This document shows, one piece after another, positions 17,501 through 26,382 of a stretch of DNA of 64,000 nt. The notes under the pieces are model-generated. The model saw only the letters and a list, made by a program, of their open reading frames with translations. It searched no databases and was not told the DNA's origin. A program made the translations under genes and the position numbers. Numbering within the stretch: the first letter of the stretch is position 1; the number at the start of each line of letters is the position of its first letter. The stretch is from Parabacteroides distasonis (lineage in GTDB: Bacteria; Bacteroidota; Bacteroidia; Bacteroidales; Tannerellaceae): assembly GCA_021531385.1 (NCBI GenBank), contig JAFBIR010000007.1, forward strand, positions 1-64,000, written 5' to 3'.

Positions 17501-18494
17501 AGGGAGGAAGATAGTTGATCCCCCCGTTGTCTGTACAGATCCAAATACCTCCTTCCCGATCTTTGCAAAAGCGTTTGATGGCATTGCTCGAAAGAGAATA
17601 ATAATTCCCCTTTTCTTGTGCCAAGTGGGTGATTGTCTTTGTGGTCAAATGGTAGATGTAGATGCCATTGAAAGTGGCGATCCATATTTCGTTTTCATTC
17701 ATCGGTTGGATACTGCGTGCGTACAGGGGTTGACGTTTCTGTGGCTTGATTAACTCTTGCGTCTTTCCATCGGATAGCTGAACCAATTTGATTCCTTGAT
17801 CGACTGTACCGACCAGCGCGATTTGATGGGAAATAGAGACATACAGCGTGGAGGCGTGCTCAATGTGGACAGGCGTTTGTGACGGTTCTTCCACTACATA
17901 CTCAAATGCTTGTGTCCGTCGATCCAACTTACCGATATAGCCCTGCTTGGAAATCGCCCAAAATTCATCGTCAGAAGTGATGTAGAAACTGACCACAGGG
18001 TCATTCTCCGCGAAATTATAGGTTTGGAAATGGTCGGAAGCTTCGTTGTAACAAATAAGGGATTGAGGCGATAACATCCATAAAAGCCCTTTGTGGTCAA
18101 ACGCAATATCGGTATAGCCGGCACCCTCCGTGAAGGGAAGCAGGGAAAATGATTCCGTTTGGTAATTGTAGCGTTGGATGCCTTTGTTGGTCGAAACCCA
18201 TAGCTCGCCTTTGGGGCTGAGCACTAAATCATTGATCCAATCACTGATGAGGCTGTTCTTTTGTGAAGCTTGGTTATAGAAGGTATAAAACGTGACTCCG
18301 TCAAAACGATTGAGTCCGTCTCGTGTCCCTATCCATAAGAAACCGTTCGCATCTTGCACACAGCCATTCACGCTATTGTTACTCAGCCCTTCATCTATTT
18401 CATATCTTTTGAAATGATAATCCATAGCCTTGATGGGCAGAGAGGTCAAGCTGATACAGACAAGTGATGATAGGTAAAATAGTATTCGGATCAT
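14532..18494 (-). CDS. Hybrid two-component system sensor-regulator (HTCS)
   Basis: A 1320-residue single-chain two-component system, the typical regulator of Bacteroides polysaccharide loci. After a signal peptide, Reg_prop beta-propeller repeats (for example DANGFLWIGTRDGL and DPSGRIWIGTEDAGL) fill about residues 25-690. A Y_Y_Y domain and one membrane helix (about 780-800) follow. The histidine kinase domain has phosphoacceptor His825 in HIAHEIRTP and N- and G-box motifs (LLSNAVKYA, GSGLGLPFA). The receiver domain has Asp1116 in SDVMMPVMDG. An AraC-type helix-turn-helix closes the protein (about 1215-1315, AEAVGFNSQSYFSRTF). It probably senses an oligosaccharide in the periplasm and activates the flanking glycosidase and SusC/SusD genes. 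The inducing sugar is not readable. Confidence 0.96.
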   Translation of the reverse strand: MIRILFYLSSLVCISLTSLPIKAMDYHFKRYEIDEGLSNNSVNGCVQDANGFLWIGTRDGLNRFDGVTFYTFYNQASQKNSLISDWINDLVLSPKGELWVSTNKGIQRYNYQTESFSLLPFTEGAGYTDIAFDHKGLLWMLSPQSLICYNEASDHFQTYNFAENDPVVSFYITSDDEFWAISKQGYIGKLDRRTQAFEYVVEEPSQTPVHIEHASTLYVSISHQIALVGTVDQGIKLVQLSDGKTQELIKPQKRQPLYARSIQPMNENEIWIATFNGIYIYHLTTKTITHLAQEKGNYYSLSSNAIKRFCKDREGGIWICTDNGGINYLPPYLSFHKDYDVPGTDGIKGEVVHDLLQDPSGRIWIGTEDAGLNLFDPHTHTYKLFQEHEGLSQNCIHGLAYLNNQLWVGTLSNGIDVIDLSSQRIIEHYNIKTPSASNATIVYLYTTRQQQLYAATSNGVYRFENVRKRFEKYPYFPDNCRIQTLFEDQEGVLWAGTFHNGLYYCDPNTGNRGKLTLNEKEMNGDLTINHMHEDSEHQLWIATGSGLLICNRQLQTTTKLTADDGLPSNVVYRIEPDKADSCRLWLSTANGLVSIHRTSQSMMIYKREHGLLSNQFNYNSSLCAKEGKLYFGCLKGLISFYPNQIKGYDIQPTVYLTTLYYIDPNENTQRHKPITFTKSIELRHNQSSFTIEYTSFCYQAPHLTPYAYRLVGLEENWHHTVGHTHANYNKLRPGKYVFQVKAANLSGTWNEHPTQVQITILPPWWLSTTALCIYALLGICLFGLLGKFLIDRNKHKVQRQLKAFEHEKEKELYQSKIDFFLHIAHEIRTPLTLIKGPLDRMEADHSLSEQTRKYLKTIDKNANWLLDLVNQLLDFKKTEINDYPLTLTNEDAYLLLQETVDRFKDTAEQAHLQVEIHAQVDTWTACIDRTAYIKILSNLLSNAVKYAAHWICVKFAGQTEQFVIDFMNDGQPISPELKDKIFEPFYRIASSAHRPGSGLGLPFARFLAEKHGGTLACEETNDGTILFRLTLPNRQTTPEETGIEQPQTIEARQSLADPHMNPKKDCPHILIVEDHAEMAQFIAEELSYTYNITIAYNGIEALEQLREQSIQLIISDVMMPVMDGLTLLKTIRKDHQLCHIPFILLTAKCTEQTHMEGLEYGADAYFEKPFSVHLLTKQVANLLDSRNNIRDYYAHSPMVNLKLVAHTKADELFLQRVDDIIQSHIADEKLDVDMIAAKMNLSRPTLYRKINEISEMTPNEWIKITRLRKAAELILQGDLKIYEIAEAVGFNSQSYFSRTFAKQFHMSPTQYAKSNNVQLK

Positions 18495-18674
18495 AGCTTG
18501 CTTTTCTTTTCCGCATACAAAAGAATGAAATCTTTGGTAGATAACTATGTATTATCGTCTCAAAGTTTGTTATTTTATATCATATATTACACTAATCGTC
18601 AGTCTCTTATAGATAATGACATAGATTCGACCTCTATTGATACAAAAATGCAGTAATGCCCATGTTTCTCGGCC

Positions 18675-18682
18675 TATTTTTG
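18675..18682 (+). promoter_or_regulatory. -7 element of the GH13 gene
   Basis: TATTTTTG lies 45 bases before the ATG at 18728. It overlaps a longer in-frame reading from 18656, which supports the shorter protein. Confidence 0.55.
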
Positions 18683-18727
18683 CGCAAAATACCTAAAAGG
18701 AACATTCTTAAATGTAAAAACACGAAC

Positions 18728-20563
18728 ATGAAAAAAGTATTCTTATCGTTATTTATGCTGTGTGCCCTGTTTGCGCAAGCAGCGGAGATTGAGCGGATAG
18801 AGCCTGCCTGCTGGTGGGTGGACATGAAAAATCCGGAATTGCAGATTATGGTTTATGGGAAGAATATTGCCCATGCGGAAGTCTCCATTGACTATCCTGG
18901 TGTACGTTTGAAAGAGGTTGTCCGGTTAGAGAGCGCGAATTACCTCTTCTTATACTTAGATATTTCAGAGGAGGCGAAGGCTGGAAGCATGAATATTCAA
19001 TTTACGGATGGCAAACAGCGCTTCGTTCAGTCCTACGAGTTGCGGGAAAGGAACCAAAAGACAGGAGCACAGGGCTTTTCACCCGCGGATGTGATGTACC
19101 TGATCACACCTGACCGTTTCGCAAATGCCGATCCGAAGAATGACAATTTGGATAGCGTGAAGGTGGATCGTTCTCGTTCGGGGGCTCGTCACGGAGGCGA
19201 TATCCGGGGTATCATCAATAAACTGGATTATATCAAGGATCTGGGATTTACCACGATTTGGCTGAATCCCGTTTTGGAAAACCGTATGCCTGGAGGCTCC
19301 TACCATGGCTATGCGATCACTGATTTCTATCAGGTAGATCCCCGTTTCGGCTCGAACGAGGAGTATTGCGAGCTGATCGACAAGGCGCACGACATGGGTA
19401 TAAAGGTGGTGATGGATATGATCTTCAACCATTGCGGCAGTAGTCACTGGTGGCTGAAAGACTTCCCTTCGAAAGATTGGTTGAATCATCAAGACAATTT
19501 CGTGCAAACTACGCACTTTAAATGGACGTTGATGGATGTCCATGCGCCACAATCGGAGAAAGATATTTTGGTGAATGGATGGTTCACCAGAGGTATGCCC
19601 GATTTGAACCAACGGAATCCCCATTTGGCTCGCTATTTGATCCAGAACAGCATTTGGTGGATTGAGTACGCACGCATTGATGGCATTCGTCAAGACACCC
19701 ATCCTTATGCCGATTATGATTTTATGTGTCAATGGTGTAAGGAGGTATTGGAGGAATATCCTGATTTTAACATCGTTGGTGAGGCGTGGTATCCACGAGG
19801 AACCGCATCAGCATGGTGGCAGCGGGGATCGAAGAACAATGAGCGGGATAGTCATCTGAAGACCGTAATGGATTTTGATTTGACGTTCACTTGTGAGAAG
19901 GCTTTTGTAGATGAGTGCTCCAGCCGAGAGGGATCGGAGGCGGGTCTTTTCAAGTTGTATGAGGTAATCGCACAAGATTTCCTGTTTGCGGATCCGAATA
20001 ACATCTTGATATTCTTGGATAATCATGATTTAGGCCGTTTCACTCGCAGTGAGGAAAAGGATTTGAATAAGTTTAAGCAGGGTTTAGGCTTTTTGCTGAC
20101 CACAAGAGGCATTCCTCAGATCTATTACGGCACAGAGATATTGATGAGCGGTACGAAGGGGGCTGGTGATGGGCAGATACGTGCGGATTTCCCCGGAGGA
20201 TGGGAAGGTGACGCAACCAACGCATTCTTGGAGTCAGGGCGTACTCCCCAGCAGAACGAGGCGTTTAACTACTTGAAAAAGCTGTTGCATTGGAGACAGC
20301 AAAGTGAGGCAGTGAAGCATGGCTCGTTGATCCATTACACGCCAGATCGCACAGGGTGTTACGTCTATAGTCGGCAGACGGATCAAGAGACCGTATTGGT
20401 GTTGATGAATGGAACGGATAAGGAGCAGACCTTGCAGCTCGACCGTTTCCATGAGGTGATCAAGGGAAAAACCGCTGGGAAGGATGTGATCTCCGGACAG
20501 ACAATCCAATTGGGTGATGCGCTCTCCATCCCCGCCCGCGGAATCTATATCTTGGATTTGTAA
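18728..20563 (+). CDS. GH13 alpha-glucan hydrolase (neopullulanase/cyclomaltodextrinase type, SusA-like)
   Basis: A 611-residue alpha-amylase family enzyme with a cleavable signal peptide, so it is probably periplasmic. The N-terminal beta-sandwich (about residues 20-115) is of the cyclomaltodextrinase type. The GH13 barrel follows, with all three catalytic carboxylates: Asp323 (GIRQDTHPY), Glu352 (VGEAWY) and Asp434 (FLDNHD). The first conserved motif is MDMIFNHCG. A C-terminal all-beta domain ends the protein. It should cut alpha-1,4 (possibly alpha-1,6) glucans such as maltooligosaccharides, pullulan or cyclodextrins. It lies between the divergent regulator gene and susC pair 2, with a hairpin terminator at 20580-20634 before susC. 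An upstream ATG at 18656 is less likely because it has no signal peptide. Confidence 0.93.
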   Translation: MKKVFLSLFMLCALFAQAAEIERIEPACWWVDMKNPELQIMVYGKNIAHAEVSIDYPGVRLKEVVRLESANYLFLYLDISEEAKAGSMNIQFTDGKQRFVQSYELRERNQKTGAQGFSPADVMYLITPDRFANADPKNDNLDSVKVDRSRSGARHGGDIRGIINKLDYIKDLGFTTIWLNPVLENRMPGGSYHGYAITDFYQVDPRFGSNEEYCELIDKAHDMGIKVVMDMIFNHCGSSHWWLKDFPSKDWLNHQDNFVQTTHFKWTLMDVHAPQSEKDILVNGWFTRGMPDLNQRNPHLARYLIQNSIWWIEYARIDGIRQDTHPYADYDFMCQWCKEVLEEYPDFNIVGEAWYPRGTASAWWQRGSKNNERDSHLKTVMDFDLTFTCEKAFVDECSSREGSEAGLFKLYEVIAQDFLFADPNNILIFLDNHDLGRFTRSEEKDLNKFKQGLGFLLTTRGIPQIYYGTEILMSGTKGAGDGQIRADFPGGWEGDATNAFLESGRTPQQNEAFNYLKKLLHWRQQSEAVKHGSLIHYTPDRTGCYVYSRQTDQETVLVLMNGTDKEQTLQLDRFHEVIKGKTAGKDVISGQTIQLGDALSIPARGIYILDL

Positions 20564-20579
20564 TTCATCCATTCTTTGT

Positions 20580-20634
20580 AGGCGCATGACGACTGGGCAT
20601 CCGAGAGGGATGTGTCGTATGCGCCTTTACTTTT
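20580..20634 (+). terminator. Terminator between the GH13 gene and susC pair 2
   Basis: A long imperfect hairpin (AGGCGCAT at 20580-20587 with ATGCGCCT closing it) is followed by a T-rich tail. It suggests that the susC-susD pair has its own promoter in 20635-20801. No perfect TAnnTTTG was seen there, only AATCTTTG near 20752. Confidence 0.65.
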
Positions 20635-20801
20635 GTCTCTACGAAATGCCCGATTTTATCGGCGAATCCTGCCTATTTATTTGGCCGATGTTCTTGAATT
20701 GTTAATAGACGCATACAGTCATTTCGCTGATAATGATTTCTTAAATCGTCAATCTTTGCTAAACTCGCATTGCGATTTATTAACCTAAACATGCTAATAA
20801 C

Positions 20802-23800
20802 ATGAACAATGTAGTATTCTTTAGACAAGCGTTCGTGGGTGCCTCGTTGTTGCTTTATGGCCTGAGTCCCGCTATGGCCATGGAGGGAGAGGAGCTTCTA
20901 CCCAGTGTGGGAATCAGTGGTGTGCAGCAGCAAGGCCGAAGAGTGACTTGCGTAATTTCGGATAAAGGCGGCCCGATTATCGGTGCTAACGTGTTGGTGA
21001 AAGGCACGAATAACGGTAACATCTCTGACATGGATGGCCGGGTGATCTTGGAGAATGTACCCAACAATGCAATCTTGGTGGTTTCATACATCGGTTATGT
21101 CACTCAAGAGATTCCATTGAAAAATTCACAGAACAATATTAAGGTAAAGTTGGTGGAAGACACACAGAACCTGGATGAGGTGGTGGTAATCGGTTATGGT
21201 ACGCAGGCGAAGAAGGATATTACCGGCTCTGTGGCCGTAGTCTCTTCGGAGGCGATCCATGAGCAACCGGTATCTACCTTTGCGGAGGCTTTGCAAGGAA
21301 AGGCATCCGGTGTCTATATCTCCAACTCTGGAGGTCCCAGCGGTGAGACGACGATCCGTATCCGTGGTGTCGGCTCGTTGAACAGTTCCGACCCGTTGAT
21401 CGTGGTGGATGGTGTGTCGGATGTAGATATTAGTTCCGTCAATCCCAACGATATTGAGTCGATGCAGGTGCTGAAAGATGCCTCTGCCACAGCCATCTAT
21501 GGTGCGCAAGGTGCGAACGGTGTCATCATCATCACGACGAAGCAGGGCTCACGGGCCGATCGGGTGAAGGTCTCTTACAACGGCTATTTCGGCTTCTCGA
21601 AGATGGCCAATAAGGGTTACAACCTGTTGAACGGCTGGGAGGCGATGGAGTTTGAGCAGTTGGGTCAAGAGAACTTGTATAAGTATCGTGGCCAAACCAC
21701 TTCACACCCGCAGTTCGGCCAGATTACGGAGACGGGTGGTAACGGTATCTCGATGCCTTACTCCATCAAACCGGCTGGCTACAGCCAGCAGCAGATTATA
21801 GACATGTATGGCTCGATCGAGGCTTGGGAGAAATCCTATGTGGATGATGGTACCAGCTCTTGGTCACGTTCCGCTTATTACCAGATGTTGGCCGATGGTT
21901 ACTCTGAGGAGGAGGCAATGGCCGGAACCAATTGGTATGACGAGGTGGTGCAGAACGGTAAGATTCAGGATCATCAGATCTCATTGATTGGTGGAGGTGA
22001 AAAGGCAACCTATTCGGTTTCATTGGGCTATGCCAACCGTGAGGGAACGTTGAAGAACTCCTTCTTCAAGCGTTACTCGATGCGTGCCAACACGACCTTC
22101 AATCCCAATAAGTATTTCACCATGGGGCAGAACACCAACTTGGCTGCGATGGAGACCGGAGGTGAAGCTGGTCGTCAAGGTGATGACAACACCTTCGCAA
22201 AGACCTACACGATGAATGCTTGGGTACCTGTCTATAATGTAGGTGGCGACTATACCGGTTCGGTAGCGCCCAATGCCGGTCGTGATATTTCAGCAGCCCA
22301 TCAAGTAGCGATGGCGGAGAACGATTGGAACCGCATGTTCCATGGCCAGACTGCCTTCTTTGCGGAGCTGGGCAATCCCTGGATCAAGGGGTTGAAGTTG
22401 CGCTCGCAGTTCAGTGCCCGTTTGATGGGTATGTGGGGTTTGGCGATGACCGAGCGTCAAAACATGGCCAACAAGGAGGCCTCCAACAACAATACTTTGA
22501 CTGAGACCGGCAACTGGAACTTGAGTTGGCAATGGACCAATACGGCCACCTATGCGACTTCCATCAACGAGGTGCATAACATCAACGTGGTGATCGGTTC
22601 GGAGGCGATCAAACGGGGTATCGGCCGTTACATGCAGGGCACCCGTATCGGTTACATTTTCGAGGATGATCCCAATACCTGGACATTGAGCAACGGTTCC
22701 TCTTCCAACATCGGTAACTCCAGCCGCTATCAGAATATGGTGACGATGTTTGGTCTCTTCGCCCGTGCGGATTACAATTATAAAGGCAAATATTTGGCTA
22801 CGTTCACGATCCGTCGCGATGCCTCTTCTAAGTTTGGTGCGAACAATCGTTGGGGTAACTTCCCCTCTGCCTCTTTGGGTTGGCGTATGTCTGACGAGGC
22901 CTTCATGCAGCCGACCAAGAAGTGGCTCGACGACTTCAAGCTGCGTGCTGGCTACGGAACGACTGGTAACTCCAACATCGGTTCCTACAACTATGCCTTC
23001 CAATATGCGACAGGCGATGCCTATATGTATCCCATCACCGGCTCCGATACAGACACCTCGCAGGGTTACTCCCTCTCTAACTTAGGTGATGCCGATGCGA
23101 AGTGGGAGACCACGAAGATGTTCAACGTCGGCTTCGACTTGACCGCTTTCAACAACCGCTTGACAGCCGGTTTCGACTTCTATATCAAGAAGACCTCTGA
23201 CCTGTTGGTACCGGCAAACTGGTCTGCTTTGGCCGGTAATGCCGCCAAGCCGAGTATCAATATAGGTGACATGAAGAACCGTGGTATCGACTTCTCCATC
23301 GGTTGGCGTGACAAGGTGGGTGAGTTTGGCTACAACATCTCTGCCAACATCTCTCGCTATGTGAATGAGGTGACGCGCTTGGGTTCTTCCGACTTGTTCA
23401 ATACGACCCGTTTGAGTAAGGTGAACATCACCACCGTAGGGCAACCGGTCGGTATGTTCTATGGCTACGTGGTAGATGGTATCTACCAGAGCGAGGAGGA
23501 TGTGATGGCTTATGGCACGCTGCCTTACGGTGTGGCTACAGCGAGCGACCTGGATCCTGCCGCATGGGTAGGTCGTTACAAACTGAAAGATGTGAATGGC
23601 GATGGCAAGATCGACGTGGACGACCGTACCATCATTGGTAACCCGCATCCCGATTTGACCGGTGGTGTCAACATTGGTTTGACGTGGCGAGACTTCGATT
23701 TGAGTACCTATATGTATTACTCCATCGGTAACGATCTCTTCAAGCACTATGAGTATTATACGATGTTCGGTAACTTGCAATCCAACTATGCGAAGGATCG

Positions 23801-24185
23801 TTTGGTGAAATCATGGGATCCGATCAACAACCCGACAGGAACCTATCCGTTGTGGACAACCACCAGTGGCGAGGGCGCAGAGGCGGGCAACGAGTCCAAC
23901 TCCAACTATGTGCAGGATGGCTCTTACTTGCGTATGCAGACCTTGACCTTGGGCTATAGCTTGCCGAAGAAGCTGTTGTAGAAGATCGGTTTCGAGAAGC
24001 TGCGTATCTATGGACAGATCTCCAATGTCTTCACTATCACGGGTTATGACGGTTTGGATCCGGAGGTTCGTTCCCATACGACGTTTGAGAACAACTATGT
24101 ATCCAGTGACTTAAATAAGGGCATCGACTACGGTTCGTATGGTATGCCGCGTCAGTTCCTGTTGGGTGTCAACGTCACCTTCTAA
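20802..24185 (+). pseudogene. susC: SusC/RagA TonB-linked transporter interrupted by an amber codon (pair 2)
   Basis: This would be a 1127-residue SusC if codon 1060 (TAG at 23979-23981) were a sense codon. Translation stops after SLPKKLL. The same frame then continues without another stop for 67 codons to TAA at 24183-24185, encoding the expected last barrel strands and the terminal VNVTF. The upstream part is complete: signal peptide, regulatory-like domain, LDEVVVIGYG, plug and barrel. The stop replaces the position of an Asn in the intact paralogue (7385-10777). A 1059-residue product would lack the C-terminal barrel strands and the terminal Phe needed for outer-membrane insertion. A recent nonsense mutation, a sequencing error or suppression are all possible. 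The intact SusD gene follows 37 bases later. Confidence 0.9.
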
Positions 24186-24222
24186 CACACGATTGTTTCA
24201 GTAATTCAAAATGCAAATTATC

Positions 24223-26097
24223 ATGAAAAAGATATTTCTCTATTCCGCTATGGCGGTAACACTCGCAGCCGGTAGTAGCGCCTGCTCCGATTTCTTGCAG
24301 GTAGATCCGGTGGGTGCGGTGAGCGAATCGACATTAACCAACAAGGAGGGCGTCAACTATGCGATTACGGGTCTGTACTCGTCGTTGAACCTTCCGGCGG
24401 CTACCACCAACTCCTATTTTGGTGCCAGCCTCTCTAACTATACCTATGGCGATGTGATGGGTGGCGACGCTAACAAAGGTTCCACGGCCGCTGACCAGTC
24501 AGACTTTACCTTGTTGGAGACCTATAGCTTCACGACCGATAACAGCTATATCCTGCGTAAGTGGGAGGCCGTCTATGATGCGGTATCCCGGGCGAATAAC
24601 GTGATGCATTTGGCCGGCTTGATCAAGGACGAGCTTTCCGCAGAACCGGGTCAGGAGAAGGATTTCTACACCGAAACGATCGCGCAAGCCCGTTTCATCC
24701 GAGGTTTCTATATGCTGGAGGGCATAAAGAACTTTGGTGCGGCGATCCCCTTCGTGACTTTGGAGGATTTCGAAGAGTCGGTGAATCCGTTGGTTTCGAA
24801 TGTGGATGAGAATGGTAACTATATTTATGTGTGGGATCAGGTGGCAGAGGATTTGCAGTATGCCTATGAGAATCTGCCGAACGCTTGGCCGAACGAGTCG
24901 GGACGGGCTAACAAATGGGCGGCCGCAGCCTTCTTGGCCAAGCTGCGTGTTTTCCAGTCCTCTCCCTACAACGGCACCAACGCCACCAGCAATCACTGGG
25001 CAGAGGCGAAGCAGTTGCTGGAGACGATCATTGCCAATGGTGTGGACAGCCGTGGCACCAAGTATTGCTTGACACCCAACTATGAGACACTCTACACCGC
25101 TGGCGAGAGCGACTGGACGGGAGAGTCTGTCTTCGATGTACAGATGGCAATCAGTGGCACACAGTATTACACCAATGCCATCAACGGAACGGCACACATC
25201 GCTCTTTCTGGTAAGATTGGCTCCGGTTGGGGCTTCTATCAACCCAGCTACGACTTGGTGAACGCACACATGGTGGACAGCGATGGTCTGCCCTTCTTGG
25301 ATAAGTCTTATCAAAACAAGACATCCGTGACTACCATCGACGGCAATAATGTGCCGCACACGGATTTGGCGGTCTATACCGATCCCCGTTTGGATGTCTC
25401 TACCGGCCGTTTCAATGTGCCTTACATGGATTGGGACATTCCGGTGACGATTGATGGTTGGATTCGCGACTTGGCGAATGGTGGTCCCTTCCTTAACAAG
25501 AAGAACCTGCCGAAGAAGGCTGACAAGGGAGGCTTGAGTCTGACGACCAATGGCGGTTCCAGTGCGAAGAACTTCCACCTGATGCGTGTCGCTGAGCTCT
25601 ATCTGCTCTATGCGGAGGCCTGCATTGAGACGGGCGATCTGGAGACCGCTCGTACCTATATTAATAAGGTAAGAGCACGTGCTGCCAATAGCTGCATCAT
25701 GGCCGCTGACCCCAATGCCGACATGGCACCGACCACCAGCGACTACATCTTAGACGATAAGGTGAATGGCAACAACATCGCTAATGCAGCGGCCAACTAC
25801 CGCATCGGCCTTTATCCGGCTGCTGGCTGGACGAAGGAGCGGGCTACGCAGGCGTTGCGCTTTGAGCGTCGCATCGAGTTGGCGTTGGAGGGACACCACT
25901 GGTATGACTTGGTGCGCTGGAACATCGCTTCGGAGGAGTTGGGCAACAGCGGCAACGGCTTCTTGGCTTATGAACGAAAGTTCCTGTTGAAATACCAGTC
26001 GGCTACCTATCCCGATCGTTTGGTGACCTTGCCGATTCCGAACGATGAGATCGTGACGATGGAGGGCCTCTTGGTTCAGAACGAGAACTGGAAGTAG
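24223..26097 (+). CDS. susD: SusD/RagB family outer-membrane lipoprotein (pair 2)
   Basis: A 624-residue SusD homologue. The signal peptide ends in a lipobox (AGSSAC), then SDFLQVDPVG, closely parallel to pair 1. The start at 24223 is preferred over 24211 because the hydrophobic signal then begins with MKKIFLYS, as in the paralogue. TPR-like helices (TIAQARFIRGFYMLEG) and the C-terminal SusD domain (FERRIELALEGHHWYDLVRW) are intact. It would form the lid for the SusC encoded upstream, which is interrupted by a stop. Its own frame shows no sign of decay, which argues that the locus was functional until recently or still is. Two palindromes and a terminator follow. Confidence 0.94.
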   Translation: MKKIFLYSAMAVTLAAGSSACSDFLQVDPVGAVSESTLTNKEGVNYAITGLYSSLNLPAATTNSYFGASLSNYTYGDVMGGDANKGSTAADQSDFTLLETYSFTTDNSYILRKWEAVYDAVSRANNVMHLAGLIKDELSAEPGQEKDFYTETIAQARFIRGFYMLEGIKNFGAAIPFVTLEDFEESVNPLVSNVDENGNYIYVWDQVAEDLQYAYENLPNAWPNESGRANKWAAAAFLAKLRVFQSSPYNGTNATSNHWAEAKQLLETIIANGVDSRGTKYCLTPNYETLYTAGESDWTGESVFDVQMAISGTQYYTNAINGTAHIALSGKIGSGWGFYQPSYDLVNAHMVDSDGLPFLDKSYQNKTSVTTIDGNNVPHTDLAVYTDPRLDVSTGRFNVPYMDWDIPVTIDGWIRDLANGGPFLNKKNLPKKADKGGLSLTTNGGSSAKNFHLMRVAELYLLYAEACIETGDLETARTYINKVRARAANSCIMAADPNADMAPTTSDYILDDKVNGNNIANAAANYRIGLYPAAGWTKERATQALRFERRIELALEGHHWYDLVRWNIASEELGNSGNGFLAYERKFLLKYQSATYPDRLVTLPIPNDEIVTMEGLLVQNENWK

Positions 26098-26119
26098 ATC
26101 GAAAGAAGCTAAAATCTAT

Positions 26120-26199
26120 ACCGTGGTACACTTGAGTAAATGTACCACGGTACACACCAATGAGTCAACCACGGTACATTCATCCAAGTGTACCGTGGT
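26120..26199. repeat. Double palindrome of an 11-bp element
   Basis: ACCGTGGTACA or its complement occurs at 26120-26130, 26041-equivalent arm 26141-26151, 26068-equivalent arm 26168-26178, and 26189-26199. This makes two perfect 11-bp inverted repeats. The arms start 21, 27 and 21 bases apart. The element lies downstream of susD pair 2 and before its terminator. Confidence 0.85.
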
Positions 26200-26218
26200 T
26201 CGCATTTAACGAACCTCT

Positions 26219-26261
26219 GCCTTCTCTTTGTGTCCATGTTAGACGCAAAGAGGAGGCTTTT
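26219..26261 (+). terminator. Terminator of susC-susD pair 2
   Basis: A 16-bp stem (26219-26234 with 26242-26257, two G-T pairs) has a seven-base loop and is followed by TTTT. Confidence 0.85.
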
Positions 26262-26331
26262 GGGGGTAGTAGCATTAAATGGATTTAGCCAGTGTGAAGG
26301 GTAATCACCCGCTCCTTACGCAACTTATAAG

Positions 26332-26362
26332 TTGCACATGTCATGTTATTGTTGTATTTTTG
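26332..26362 (+). promoter_or_regulatory. Promoter of the second toxin-antitoxin-like pair
   Basis: TTG at 26332-26334 and TATTTTTG at 26355-26362 are 20 bases apart, a good Bacteroidetes promoter. The ATG at 26383 follows after a short leader. Confidence 0.65.
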
Positions 26363-26382
26363 TATTCGAAATATACTGTTGC

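Noticed and set aside
24499-25578. Minus-strand open frame of 359 codons opposite susD pair 2
   Set aside because: Antisense shadow of SusD; similar artefacts occur opposite the paralogue, which shows they come from codon bias.
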